From assembly GCA_964393105.1 (NCBI GenBank), contig CAYMSM010000022.1, forward strand, positions 1 through 35,346: a DNA stretch of 35,346 nucleotides. Direction: 5' to 3'. Numbering within the stretch: position 1 is the first letter of the stretch; every line of letters begins with the position of its first letter. The DNA is from CALMEC01 sp964393105. Its GTDB lineage: Bacteria; Actinomycetota; Thermoleophilia; Miltoncostaeales; Miltoncostaeaceae. The position numbers and the translations under genes were made by a program. Shown piece after piece: positions 14,570-23,253 of this stretch. The notes beneath the pieces were generated by a model. The model saw only the letters and a list, made by a program, of their open reading frames with translations. It did no database searches and was not told the origin of the DNA.

Positions 14570-16873
14570 ATGCGCACTCCTTCCCTCGTGATCCTGGTAC
14601 TCGCCCTGGCCGCAGCGTCTGCCTCCGCGGCGCCGACTCCGCGGGATGTCCGGACACCGGATGTCGAGCTCCAATTGGCGACGACAGTGACGAGGCACGG
14701 CACGACGTACCGCAGGTATCGCCAGGAGGTCAACGGCATCCCTGTCCTCGAAGCCGGCATGGTCGTCACCAATGGGCGTTCCGTCGACACCGTTGTCGAC
14801 GGGACCCGACGAGGTCTCTTGGGCGTCCGCCGTCCGACTGTTTCCCGGACGGAAGCGCTGAAGATCATCGAGCGGACCGTCGGGAGAGGCGCAACACATC
14901 GACGGGGCCGACCGGCGCTCTTCATCCTCCCCGTGGGACGGGGACGCCTTGTCTGGAGGGGGATCGTTTCTCGGGATGATCCGCGTGCGACATTCGAGGT
15001 GCTCATTGACGCTCACAACGGCGAAGTCGCCCGAACGCGGGACCTGCTCTGGCGTGCCGAAGGTCAAGCGTCGCTCTACGACCTGAATCCGGTCCAGGCC
15101 AATGGGGGCCTGGCAGGTCTGGCAGACGCGGCTGACGCGGACAGCGCGTTGCTGACCTTGCTTCGCGTACCGAGGGCGCTCACCCGCCTCAACCCCGCGA
15201 CGATGTGTCTCGACGGACAGTGGGTCAGAGCGATGCTCCCCGGTGGCGATGTATGTCTCCCCCCCGTACGTGACTTCTCTTCTGTCACCCGCGCCGACCA
15301 GCGGTTCGAGGCGCTGATGGCCTACTTCCACGTCGATCGTGCTCAGGCATACCTGCAGGAGCTGGGGTTCACCAACGTGGTCAACGCCCAGACACCGGTC
15401 GTCGCCAATGCGTTTGCCGAAGACAACTCGCTCTTCGATCCGACGACGAAGCGGATCGAGTTGGGCGAAGGAGGAACCGACGACGGCGAGGACGCCGACG
15501 TGATCCTCCACGAATACGGTCACGCGATCCAAGAGAGTCAGGTCCCGGGGTTTTCGAACACCGGCGAGACCGGTGCGATGGGCGAGGGCTTCGGCGATTA
15601 CTTCGCCGCCGCGATGTCATCGCGGTTCGCAGATTCGCCGACCTTCACCCCGTGCGTCGCCGAGTGGGACGCTGCCGGATTCGTCGCGCCGGAGCTGTGT
15701 CTGCGCCGCGTCGACGCTGCCCTTACCGTCTCGCAGCTGGGGTCGGGAACGGCATGCGCAGGCGAGGTTCACTGCCTCGGCCAGGCGTGGTCGGGCGCGC
15801 TGTGGTCGCTCCGCCAGGCGATCGGCGGGGCAACGATGGACCGGCTGGTGATCCAGTCGCACTTCAGCCTGACACCGACCGCGCCGTTCCAGGACGGGTC
15901 GCGGGCGCTGCTCGCCGCGGACGCCGCCCTGGAGCAGGGCGTTCATCTCCCCCTCCTCAAGCAGGTCCTCGCAGCCCGCGGTCTCCTCGATGTCGAGTTG
16001 CTCGACGACACGCCGACGGATGCGACGCCCCTGACCGTCCCCGGCGTGGCGACCGGACAGCTCAACGCGACGTCAGACCTGCACGACGTCTTCTCGCTTG
16101 ACCTGGTCCAAGGCAGGGGCATCATCGTCGACATGACCGGTGCGAGCGGGAACTTCGACCTTCGGCTCCTGCGACCGGCGAGCCAGTCCGCATCCCAGCC
16201 GGGGGCGGTCGCCGGCGGCTCGACGGGACCGGATTCGAACGAGCATTTCACGGCGATTGCCGACGCCACCGGTCGGTTCTTTCTTGACGTATCCGCTGTC
16301 GCCGGCTCCGGCTCCTACCGCATCGAGGTGCAGAGCGACATCGACGCGGACACGCGACCGGATACGTCCGACAACTGCCCCGGCGCGTCCAACTTCGGTC
16401 AGGAGGACCGTGACGGCGATGCAACGGGGGACGCGTGCGACCCGTTCCCCGACGATCCGGCGAACGACAAGGATCTGGACGGGATCGCAGCACCACTCGA
16501 CAACTGCAGCGAGATCTCGAACGTCACGCAGCGGGATTGGGATGGCGACCAGGTTGGCGATGCATGCGACCGCAGCGCGAAGGTGACGCTCGCCGTGTTC
16601 AGCCGACGCGGTCGTGTGGTGACGCTGCGGTCACGGGTGTTCCCGGGCCAGGCACCGCTGTCGGCATGGACGCTTACTGCGATTCGCCGGACGTGTGCCG
16701 CCGGCGTGTGCCGCAGCCGGGTCGTACGAGTGCCACGACGGGTGCGTGTGATCCGGCCCGGCCTCTTCGAAGCGCGCGTCCAACTCCCACCGGGGACGTA
16801 TCGCTTCCGTGCACGACTCGCGAACCCCCGCCTCAACCGCGCGCAGAGGCGGCTCACCGTCGTGATTCGCTGA
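14570..16873 (+). CDS. Secreted zinc metalloprotease (fungalysin/thermolysin type) with TSP3 repeats
   Basis: This 767-residue exported protease has a signal peptide (MRTPSLVILVLALAAASASA) and an FTP-type propeptide (about residues 40-165; RRYRQEVNGIPVLEAGMVVT). The gluzincin catalytic domain has H314-E315-Y316-G317-H318 and third ligand E339 in MGEGFGDYF, which resembles family M36 more than M4. A PPC-like beta domain (about 490-595) and calcium-binding thrombospondin type-3 repeats (about 597-665; DSDN-type DTSDNCPG, DRDGDATGDACD and DWDGDQVGDACD) follow, then a basic C-terminal beta domain. All catalytic ligands are present. No Shine-Dalgarno is visible; a 14-bp hairpin sits just upstream. 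Confidence 0.9.
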   Translation: MRTPSLVILVLALAAASASAAPTPRDVRTPDVELQLATTVTRHGTTYRRYRQEVNGIPVLEAGMVVTNGRSVDTVVDGTRRGLLGVRRPTVSRTEALKIIERTVGRGATHRRGRPALFILPVGRGRLVWRGIVSRDDPRATFEVLIDAHNGEVARTRDLLWRAEGQASLYDLNPVQANGGLAGLADAADADSALLTLLRVPRALTRLNPATMCLDGQWVRAMLPGGDVCLPPVRDFSSVTRADQRFEALMAYFHVDRAQAYLQELGFTNVVNAQTPVVANAFAEDNSLFDPTTKRIELGEGGTDDGEDADVILHEYGHAIQESQVPGFSNTGETGAMGEGFGDYFAAAMSSRFADSPTFTPCVAEWDAAGFVAPELCLRRVDAALTVSQLGSGTACAGEVHCLGQAWSGALWSLRQAIGGATMDRLVIQSHFSLTPTAPFQDGSRALLAADAALEQGVHLPLLKQVLAARGLLDVELLDDTPTDATPLTVPGVATGQLNATSDLHDVFSLDLVQGRGIIVDMTGASGNFDLRLLRPASQSASQPGAVAGGSTGPDSNEHFTAIADATGRFFLDVSAVAGSGSYRIEVQSDIDADTRPDTSDNCPGASNFGQEDRDGDATGDACDPFPDDPANDKDLDGIAAPLDNCSEISNVTQRDWDGDQVGDACDRSAKVTLAVFSRRGRVVTLRSRVFPGQAPLSAWTLTAIRRTCAAGVCRSRVVRVPRRVRVIRPGLFEARVQLPPGTYRFRARLANPRLNRAQRRLTVVIR

Positions 16874-16923
16874 GCGACCATGGCGACCGTCTCGTCCCGG
16901 GCCATAGGGGTTCGTCCGAGAAC

Positions 16924-16929
16924 TATGCT
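16924..16929 (+). promoter_or_regulatory. -10 box for pyruvate carboxylase, leaderless arrangement
   Basis: TATGCT ends 9 nt before the GTG start at 16939, so transcription should begin within a few bases of the start codon. No Shine-Dalgarno is present between them and no good -35 is visible. Confidence 0.45.
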
Positions 16930-16938
16930 GGGCCCATC

Positions 16939-19900
16939 GTGCCGCGTCGCATCCGCAAGTTGTTAGTGGCCAACCGGAGCGAGATCGCCATCCGTGTCTT
17001 CCGGGCGGCGACCGAGCTCGGCTTGCGGACGGTGGCGATCTACTCGCTCGAGGACCGCTTCGCGCTGCACCGCTTCAAGGCTGACGAGGCCTACCAGGTG
17101 GGGCGCGGCGCCGAGCCGGTGCGTGCGTACCTCGGGATCGAGGAGATCGTGCGGACCGCGCGCGCCGCCGGTGTCGACGCGATCCACCCCGGCTACGGGT
17201 TCCTGGCCGAGAACCCCGAGCTGGCCGACGCCTGCGTGCGCGAGGGGATCACCTGGATCGGGCCGCCGAAGCGCGTCATGGAGCACCTGGGCAACAAGGT
17301 CGAGGCCCGCGCGTTGGCCGAACGGGCAGGGGTGCCGGTCATGCCCGCCACCGGCGCCCTCCCACACGACCCCGTGCAGGCCCGCAAGCTGGCGGAGCAG
17401 GTCGGTTTTCCGCTCATGGTCAAGGCGAGCTGGGGCGGCGGCGGCCGCGGGATGCGGATGGTGCACGACCCGGCCGACCTGGACGAGGCGGTCGAGACCG
17501 GCCGGCGCGAGGCGCGCGCCGCCTTCGGCAACGACGAGGTCTTCCTGGAGCGCCTCGTCGAGCGGGCGTGGCACATCGAGGTGCAGATCCTCGCCGACCG
17601 GCACGGCAACGTCATACACCTGTTCGAGCGCGATTGCACGGTGCAGCGTCGCCACCAGAAGGTCATCGAGCTCGCGCCCTCGCCGCGACTCGACCCCGGG
17701 GTCCGCGACGCCATCTGCGACGCGGCGGTGCGGCTGGCGCGCGAGTCGCGCTACCAGTGCGCCGGGACGGTCGAGTTCCTGCTCGACGCCGACAGCGGCG
17801 AGTTCTTCTTCATCGAGGTCAACCCGCGCATCCAGGTCGAGCACACCGTGACCGAGGTCGTCACCGGGATCGACATCGTCAAGGCGCAGATCCGGCTGTC
17901 CGAAGGCGCGCGGATCGGGAACCCCGACAGCGGTGTTCCCGCCCAAGAGGACGTGCGGCTGAACGGCTCGGCGATGCAGTGCCGGATCACCACCGAGGAC
18001 CCCGAGAACCATTTCATCCCCGACTACGGGCGCATCAGCGCCTACCGCGAGGCGACCGGCTTCGGCATCCGCCTCGACGGCGGCACCGCGTACTCCTCGG
18101 CCGTCATCACGCCGTTCTACGACTCGCTGCTGGAGAAGGTCACCGCCTGGGCGCCCACCCACGAGGAGGCCATCCACCGCATGGACCGGGCGCTTCGGGA
18201 GTTTCGCATCCGCGGCGTCAAAACCAACCTGCCGTTCCTGGAGGCCCTGGTCGGGCACCCGAGCTTTCGTGTCGGCGATTACACCACCCGCTTCGTCGAC
18301 GAGACCCCCGAGCTGTTCGCCTTCCGGCCGCGACGCGACCGTGCCACGCGCCTGTTGCAGTTCATCGGCGACGTGTTGGTCAACGGCAACCCCGAAGCCG
18401 TCGGGCGCCCGAGGCCGGCGCACATGCCCACCCCGGTGATCGCGTCGGCGGGCCGGGAGGCGCAGGCACCGCCTGGCACGCGCGACCGCTTGCGCGAGCT
18501 CGGTCCCCAGGGGTTTGCGCGCTGGATGCGCGACGAGCCGCGGTTGCTGCTGACCGACACGACGTTCCGCGACGCGCACCAATCGCTGCTCGCCACACGA
18601 TTTCGGACCCACGACCTGCTGGGCCCGGCCCCTTACTACGCCCGCCACCTGTCGGGCCTGCTCTCGCTCGAGGCCTGGGGCGGCGCGACATTCGACGTGG
18701 CCATGCGGTTCCTGCGCGAGGACCCTTGGGACCGCCTGTCCCAGCTGCGTGACGCGGTTCCCAACGTCCTCATCCAGATGCTGCTGCGCGCCTCGAACGC
18801 GGTCGGCTACACCAACTACCCCGACAACGTCGTGCGCTACTTCGTGGCCCAGGCGGCCGAGGGTGGCATCGATCTCTTCCGCGTCTTCGACAGCCTCAAC
18901 TGGGTCGAGAACATGCGCGTCGCCATGGACGCGGTGCTGGAGTCGGGGGCGCTCTTGGAGGCGGCGATCTGCTACACGGGCGACCTGACCGACCCCTCAC
19001 GGGACAAGTACGACCTCGCCTACTACGTCAAGATGGCGAAGGAGCTCGAGGCCGGCGGCGCACACATCCTCGGCATCAAGGACATGGCCGGCCTGTGCAA
19101 GCCGGAAGCGGCGCGGGCGCTCGTCCGTGCCCTTCGCGACGAGGTGGGGCTCCCGGTGCACTTCCACACGCACGACACGTCCGGGCTGTCGGCCGCGTCG
19201 GTGCTCGCCGCCGCCGAGGCTGGTGTCGACGCCGCCGACGCCGCCATGGACCCGATGAGCGGCCTGACCTCGCAACCGAGCCTCGGCGCGATCGTCGAGG
19301 CCCTGCGCGGGTCGCCCCGCGACGCCGGGCTCGAGCGTGAGCACCTGGCGCGCGTCGCGGTCTACTGGGAAGCGGTCCGCTGCGCGTACGAGGGGTTCGA
19401 GAGCCCGATGCGCGCCGGGACGGCCGAGGTTTACGAGCACGAGATGCCCGGTGGTCAGTACACCAACCTGCGCCAGCAGGCGCGGGCGCTCGGCATCGAG
19501 TCGCGGTGGCGCGAGGTTGCGAAGGCCTACGCCGATGTCAACTGGATGTTCGGCGACATCGTGAAGGTCACGCCGACCTCGAAGGTCGTCGGCGACCTGG
19601 CGGTGTTCATGGTCACCAACGACCTGACCCCCGCGCAGGTGGTCGATCCCGGCCGGGAGATCGCCTTCCCCGACTCGGTGGTCGAGTACTTCCACGGTGA
19701 CCTCGGCCAGCCCTACGGCGGTTTCCCGGAGGACCTGCAAGCCAAGGTGCTGAAGGGCGACCCGCCTCTGCGGGTGCGTCCCGGCGAGGTGCTCGCGCCG
19801 ACCGACCTTGAGCTGGCCCGCGCCGAGGCGGAGAAGAAGGTGCGCCGCAACGTGAGCGACCGCGAGCTCGCGAGCTACCTGATGTACCCCAAGGTCTTCG

Positions 19901-20406
19901 TCGACTTCGCCGAACACCAGCGACTGTACGGCGATGTCAGCGTGCTCCCGACGCCGGTGTTCCTGTTTGGCCTTGCGCGCGACGACGAGCTGTTCGTGGA
20001 TATCGAGCGCGGCAAGACCCTCGTCATCCGCCATCTCGCGATCAGCGAGCCCGACGTCGAGGGCAGGCGGACGATCTTCTTCGAGCTGAACGGTCAGCCG
20101 CGGGAGGTCAAGGTGACCGACCGCTCCATCGCTCCGACCGGCCCCGGCAGGCGCATGGCCGACGACGCCGACCCCACGCACGTCGCGGCGCCGATGCCCG
20201 GCCTGGTGGTGGCGGTCTCCGTGCGTGAGGGGGACGCCGTGGCGCAGGGCGATCGGCTGCTGTCGATCGAGGCAATGAAGATGCAGACGGGCGTCTTCGC
20301 CGAGCGCGACGGCGTGGTCGCCGAGGTCCTCGTGTCGGCGGGGACCCAGGTCGAGACCAAGCAGCTTCTGCTGGTCGTGGCCGATGCGAAGGATCAGGAG
20401 GAGTAG
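16939..20406 (+). CDS. pyc: Pyruvate carboxylase
   Basis: This biotin enzyme carboxylates pyruvate to oxaloacetate, refilling the TCA cycle. The 1155-residue single chain has a biotin carboxylase domain (KLLVANRSEIAIRVFRA, ATP-grasp KASWGGGGRGMRMV and EVNPRIQVEHTVTE), a carboxyltransferase domain from about residue 530 (LLTDTTFRDAHQSLLATR and the metal/lysine motif GIKDMAGL), a tetramerisation region, and a biotinyl domain with acceptor K1114 in EAMKMQ. This order is that of full-length alpha4-type pyruvate carboxylase. GTG at 16939 gives VPRRIRKLLVANR; the open frame upstream has no homology. It appears complete and monocistronic, with a separate -10 box ahead of glyA. Confidence 0.97.
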   Translation: MPRRIRKLLVANRSEIAIRVFRAATELGLRTVAIYSLEDRFALHRFKADEAYQVGRGAEPVRAYLGIEEIVRTARAAGVDAIHPGYGFLAENPELADACVREGITWIGPPKRVMEHLGNKVEARALAERAGVPVMPATGALPHDPVQARKLAEQVGFPLMVKASWGGGGRGMRMVHDPADLDEAVETGRREARAAFGNDEVFLERLVERAWHIEVQILADRHGNVIHLFERDCTVQRRHQKVIELAPSPRLDPGVRDAICDAAVRLARESRYQCAGTVEFLLDADSGEFFFIEVNPRIQVEHTVTEVVTGIDIVKAQIRLSEGARIGNPDSGVPAQEDVRLNGSAMQCRITTEDPENHFIPDYGRISAYREATGFGIRLDGGTAYSSAVITPFYDSLLEKVTAWAPTHEEAIHRMDRALREFRIRGVKTNLPFLEALVGHPSFRVGDYTTRFVDETPELFAFRPRRDRATRLLQFIGDVLVNGNPEAVGRPRPAHMPTPVIASAGREAQAPPGTRDRLRELGPQGFARWMRDEPRLLLTDTTFRDAHQSLLATRFRTHDLLGPAPYYARHLSGLLSLEAWGGATFDVAMRFLREDPWDRLSQLRDAVPNVLIQMLLRASNAVGYTNYPDNVVRYFVAQAAEGGIDLFRVFDSLNWVENMRVAMDAVLESGALLEAAICYTGDLTDPSRDKYDLAYYVKMAKELEAGGAHILGIKDMAGLCKPEAARALVRALRDEVGLPVHFHTHDTSGLSAASVLAAAEAGVDAADAAMDPMSGLTSQPSLGAIVEALRGSPRDAGLEREHLARVAVYWEAVRCAYEGFESPMRAGTAEVYEHEMPGGQYTNLRQQARALGIESRWREVAKAYADVNWMFGDIVKVTPTSKVVGDLAVFMVTNDLTPAQVVDPGREIAFPDSVVEYFHGDLGQPYGGFPEDLQAKVLKGDPPLRVRPGEVLAPTDLELARAEAEKKVRRNVSDRELASYLMYPKVFVDFAEHQRLYGDVSVLPTPVFLFGLARDDELFVDIERGKTLVIRHLAISEPDVEGRRTIFFELNGQPREVKVTDRSIAPTGPGRRMADDADPTHVAAPMPGLVVAVSVREGDAVAQGDRLLSIEAMKMQTGVFAERDGVVAEVLVSAGTQVETKQLLLVVADAKDQEE

Positions 20407-20410
20407 CTGG

Positions 20411-20416
20411 TAGCCT
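20411..20416 (+). promoter_or_regulatory. -10-like box for glyA
   Basis: TAGCCT lies 38 nt before the glyA GTG, in the 48-nt spacer after pyc. The spacer also holds the Shine-Dalgarno AGGGAG (20440-20445). A -35 would fall within the pyc end and is not clear. Confidence 0.3.
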
Positions 20417-20454
20417 CGCCGCGTCCGTCCCCTCCGCCCAGGGAGAGCGCCCGC

Positions 20455-21756
20455 GTGAGCTTCTTCGACGAGGACTCCTACCTTTCTCGCGACATCAATG
20501 AGGCCGATCCGGCCATCGCACGACTGCTTCGCGCCGAGCTCGAGCGCCAAGCCGAGACGCTCGAGATGATCGCCAGCGAGAACTTCACGAGCCAGGCGTG
20601 CCTGCAGGCCGCAGGCTCGGTGCTGACCAACAAGTACGCCGAGGGGCTGCCCGGCAAGCGCTATTACGGCGGCTGCGAGGTCGTCGACCAGGTCGAGACG
20701 CTCGCGATCGAGCGGGCGAAGGAGCTCTTCGGGCCAGGTGCGGTCCACGTCAACGTCCAGCCGCACTCGGGTGCGTCGGCCAACCAGGCCGCCTATGCCG
20801 CGCTGATGAAGCCGGGCGACAAGGCGATGGGACTGACGCTCGCCCACGGCGGTCATTTGACCCACGGACACAAGGTCAACTTCTCGGGGCGGATCTACGA
20901 CTTCCACCAGTACGGCGTCCGCGAGGACGACTGCCTGATCGACATGGACGAGGTCGCCAAGATGGCGCGGGCGGTGGTGCCCGAGGTCATCGTCGTCGGC
21001 GCGAGCGCGTACCCGCGACACTTGGACTTTGCGGCGTTCCGCGAGATCGCCGACTCGGTCGGGGCCAAGATGGTCGTCGACATGGCCCACTTCGCAGGGC
21101 TTGTCGCCGCAGGCGTCCACCCGAGCCCGGTCGGGATCGCCGACATCGTCACGACGACGACCCACAAAACGCTGCGCGGGCCGCGGGCCGGCATCGTCAT
21201 CTCAAAGACCCAGGAGATCGGTCAGGCCGTCGACAAGGCCGTGTTCCCCAACCTGCAGGGCGGGCCGCTGATGCACATCATCGCGGCCAAGGCCGTGGCG
21301 TTCGCCCAGGCGTTGACCGAGGAGTTCCGCGAGAACATGCGCCAGGTCGTCGAGAACGCGCAGGTGCTGGCCGGGGTGCTGACCCAGGGCGGCATCGACC
21401 TGGTGACCGGCGGGACGGACAACCACCTGATGCTGGTCGACCTGTCCGATACCCCGTTGACGGGCCAGGACGCGGAGAACCGCCTGCACAAGGCCGGCAT
21501 CACGGTCAACAAGAACGCGGTGCCGTTCGACCAGCGACCGCCGATGGTGACGTCAGGAATCCGGATCGGCACGCCGGCGCTGACGACGCGTGGGTTCAAG
21601 ACGGCCGAGATGCGCGAGGTGGGCGAGATCATCGTCGCTGCGCTCGCCCCCGATGCGAGCGACGCGGAGCTCGAGGCCTTGCGTGAGCGCAGCAAGGCGC
21701 TTGGGGACCGGTTTCCGCTCTACCCCAAGCTCCGCGACGGCGCGGGCGTCTCCTGA
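20455..21756 (+). CDS. glyA: Serine hydroxymethyltransferase
   Basis: GlyA interconverts serine and glycine with tetrahydrofolate, the main source of one-carbon units; it uses PLP. The 433-residue protein shows EMIASENFTSQACLQAAGS, KYAEGLPGKRYYGGCEVVD, HSGASANQAAY, VVDMAHFAGLVAAG and the PLP lysine K238 in TTTTHKTLRGPRAG. Start GTG at 20455 with AGGGAG upstream. The stop (TGA at 21754-21756) is followed immediately by upp coding sequence, so glyA-upp-SDR form an operon. Confidence 0.98.
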   Translation: MSFFDEDSYLSRDINEADPAIARLLRAELERQAETLEMIASENFTSQACLQAAGSVLTNKYAEGLPGKRYYGGCEVVDQVETLAIERAKELFGPGAVHVNVQPHSGASANQAAYAALMKPGDKAMGLTLAHGGHLTHGHKVNFSGRIYDFHQYGVREDDCLIDMDEVAKMARAVVPEVIVVGASAYPRHLDFAAFREIADSVGAKMVVDMAHFAGLVAAGVHPSPVGIADIVTTTTHKTLRGPRAGIVISKTQEIGQAVDKAVFPNLQGGPLMHIIAAKAVAFAQALTEEFRENMRQVVENAQVLAGVLTQGGIDLVTGGTDNHLMLVDLSDTPLTGQDAENRLHKAGITVNKNAVPFDQRPPMVTSGIRIGTPALTTRGFKTAEMREVGEIIVAALAPDASDAELEALRERSKALGDRFPLYPKLRDGAGVS

Positions 21757-21809
21757 GCCAGCTGCTCTCCACGCTGGGTGGCGCGCTCCCCGGGGAGCAC
21801 CTGGCCCGG

Positions 21810-22391
21810 TTGCGCGACGCGAACACTCCGCCCGCATCGTTTCGTCGTGCGGCGGCGGCGCTCTCGACGCTGGTGTTGGCCGAGGCCCTGCGGGACCTGG
21901 AGGCCGCCGAGTCGGTGGTACGCACGCCGCTCGCCGACGCCCCGGTTGTGCGCCCCGCCCGGCGCGTGACGTTGGTGCCGGTGCTACGGGCCGGCCTGGC
22001 GCTGATGGAGCCGGCGCTGCGCCTGCTCCCCGACACGACGCGCGTCGGGTTTCTGGGGATGGTGCGTAACGAGGTGACGCTGCAACCCTCGTTCTATCTC
22101 GAGCGGCTCCCGGGTGACCTGGACGCCGACGAGGTCGTGGTGCTGGACGTCATGCTCGCGACCGGCGGCTCGGCGGTCGCCGCCATCGACGCGGTCACCG
22201 CCGCGGGCGCGTCGCGCATCCGCCTGGCGTGTCTCGTGGCCGCGCCCGAGGGCGTCGCCCGGGTCCATGAGGCGCATCCGGCGGTCGCCATCACCGTCGG
22301 CGCGCTCGACGAGCGGCTTGACGACCGGGGGTTCATCCTGCCGGGTCTCGGCGACGCCGGCGACCGGCTGTACGGCGAGCCCACTGGGTGA
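21810..22391 (+). CDS. upp: Uracil phosphoribosyltransferase
   Basis: Upp salvages uracil to UMP with PRPP. Seen are RDANTPPASFRRAAAALSTLVLAEALRDL, PVLRAGLALMEPALRLLP, GFLGMVRNE and the PRPP loop VVVLDVMLATGGSAVAAID. The TTG at 21810 is the first conventional start (193 residues), but homologous-looking sequence (SQLLSTLGGALPGEHLARL) extends upstream to a CTG at 21753 that overlaps the glyA stop (CTGA); a coupled CTG start would give 212 residues, near the family's usual 208. The final catalytic segment GLGDAGDRLYGE matches the family's C-terminus. Confidence 0.92.
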   Translation: MRDANTPPASFRRAAAALSTLVLAEALRDLEAAESVVRTPLADAPVVRPARRVTLVPVLRAGLALMEPALRLLPDTTRVGFLGMVRNEVTLQPSFYLERLPGDLDADEVVVLDVMLATGGSAVAAIDAVTAAGASRIRLACLVAAPEGVARVHEAHPAVAITVGALDERLDDRGFILPGLGDAGDRLYGEPTG

Positions 22392-23188
22392 CAGCTCGCC
22401 GGGGACCCGCCGTTGTCACCGGCGCGTCGTCGGGTATCGGCCTGGCGTTCGCCGAACGGCTCGCCGCCGACGGGCATCCACTGCTCCTCGTCGCCCGCCG
22501 CGAGGAGCGCCTGCGCGAGATCAGCCGGCGACTCGGCGACCAGCACGGTGTCGAGGTCGGGTTCGCGGTGGCCGATCTCGCATCGGCCGACGGTCGAGCC
22601 ACGTGCCGGCGCGCCGTGGATACGCTGGCTGGGGACCTCGACACGGTGGTGCTGAACGCCGGATTTGGAGCGGCGGGCAGGATCGCGTCGGTGGGCCGCG
22701 AGCGCCAGACCCAGATGGTGGCGCTCAACTGCGAGGCCGTCGTCGATCTGGCCTGCCATGTTCTGCCAGGGATGATCGCGCGGGGATCGGGCACCGTCAT
22801 CGTCGTCTCGTCGGCAGCCGCGTACCAGCCGATTCCCTACACGGCGACCTACGCGGCGACAAAGGCCTTCGAACTCTATTTTGTCGAGGCCCTTGCCACC
22901 GAGCTCGCCGGCAGCGGCGTGCGAGCCATCGCGGCCTGTCCAGGCCCGACGACGACGGAGTTCGGGCAGGTGACCGGGGCCTCCGGGGGGCCCAGATGGC
23001 TGCCCCGTGAGAGCGCCGACGGCGTCGTGGCGGCCACGTTCCGGGCGCTCGAGCAGGGACGTCCGCGCGTCGCCACCGGCCCTCTGGCCCGGGTCACATC
23101 GGTGATCGCACGCGTGTTGCCGCGCCGCCTGGTGGTGTGGGGGGCGGGCGCCCTGCATCGGAATTCTTCGCGAGACCGGTCGCATTGA
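22388..23188 (+). CDS. Short-chain dehydrogenase/reductase
   Basis: This 266-residue classical SDR has the cofactor loop TGASSGIG, LNAGFG, a Ser in VVSSAAAY and the catalytic Y155-x-x-x-K159 (YAATK). The R-R after strand beta-2 (LLLVARREERL) suggests NADP(H). GTG at 22388 overlaps the upp stop. The sequence after about residue 190 (PTTTEFG...RALEQGRPRVATGPLARVTS) follows the pattern of SDRs annotated as acting on acyl or steroid-like substrates, but the substrate cannot be deduced. Confidence 0.9.
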   Translation: MTARRGPAVVTGASSGIGLAFAERLAADGHPLLLVARREERLREISRRLGDQHGVEVGFAVADLASADGRATCRRAVDTLAGDLDTVVLNAGFGAAGRIASVGRERQTQMVALNCEAVVDLACHVLPGMIARGSGTVIVVSSAAAYQPIPYTATYAATKAFELYFVEALATELAGSGVRAIAACPGPTTTEFGQVTGASGGPRWLPRESADGVVAATFRALEQGRPRVATGPLARVTSVIARVLPRRLVVWGAGALHRNSSRDRSH

Positions 23189-23214
23189 AGGTGCTGGGTG
23201 TCTCTTCGTAGAAT
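23185..23214 (+). promoter_or_regulatory. Predicted promoter of the WecA/TagO-type gene
   Basis: TTGAAG (23185-23190) and TAGAAT (23209-23214) with an 18-bp spacer form one of the best housekeeping-sigma promoters in the window. The -35 overlaps the SDR stop. The start codon follows after 39 nt, with GGAG (23244-23247) as ribosome binding site. Confidence 0.6.
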
Positions 23215-23253
23215 GGGGTACCAGCGTCCCCTCTGCGGGGCGCGGAGCCTCTC

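Noticed and set aside
16435..16938. Upstream extension of the pyruvate carboxylase frame
   Set aside because: It overlaps the protease C-terminus in another frame with no homology; a -10 box precedes the GTG at 16939.
18997..21165. 722-codon open frame on the minus strand across pyc and glyA
   Set aside because: Antisense to two well-identified enzymes and without any family signature; a shadow frame.
23229..23240. CCCC-TCTG-GGGG-like stem in the WecA-type leader
   Set aside because: A four-base GC stem is expected by chance in such high-GC DNA and lies inside a normal 5' leader.
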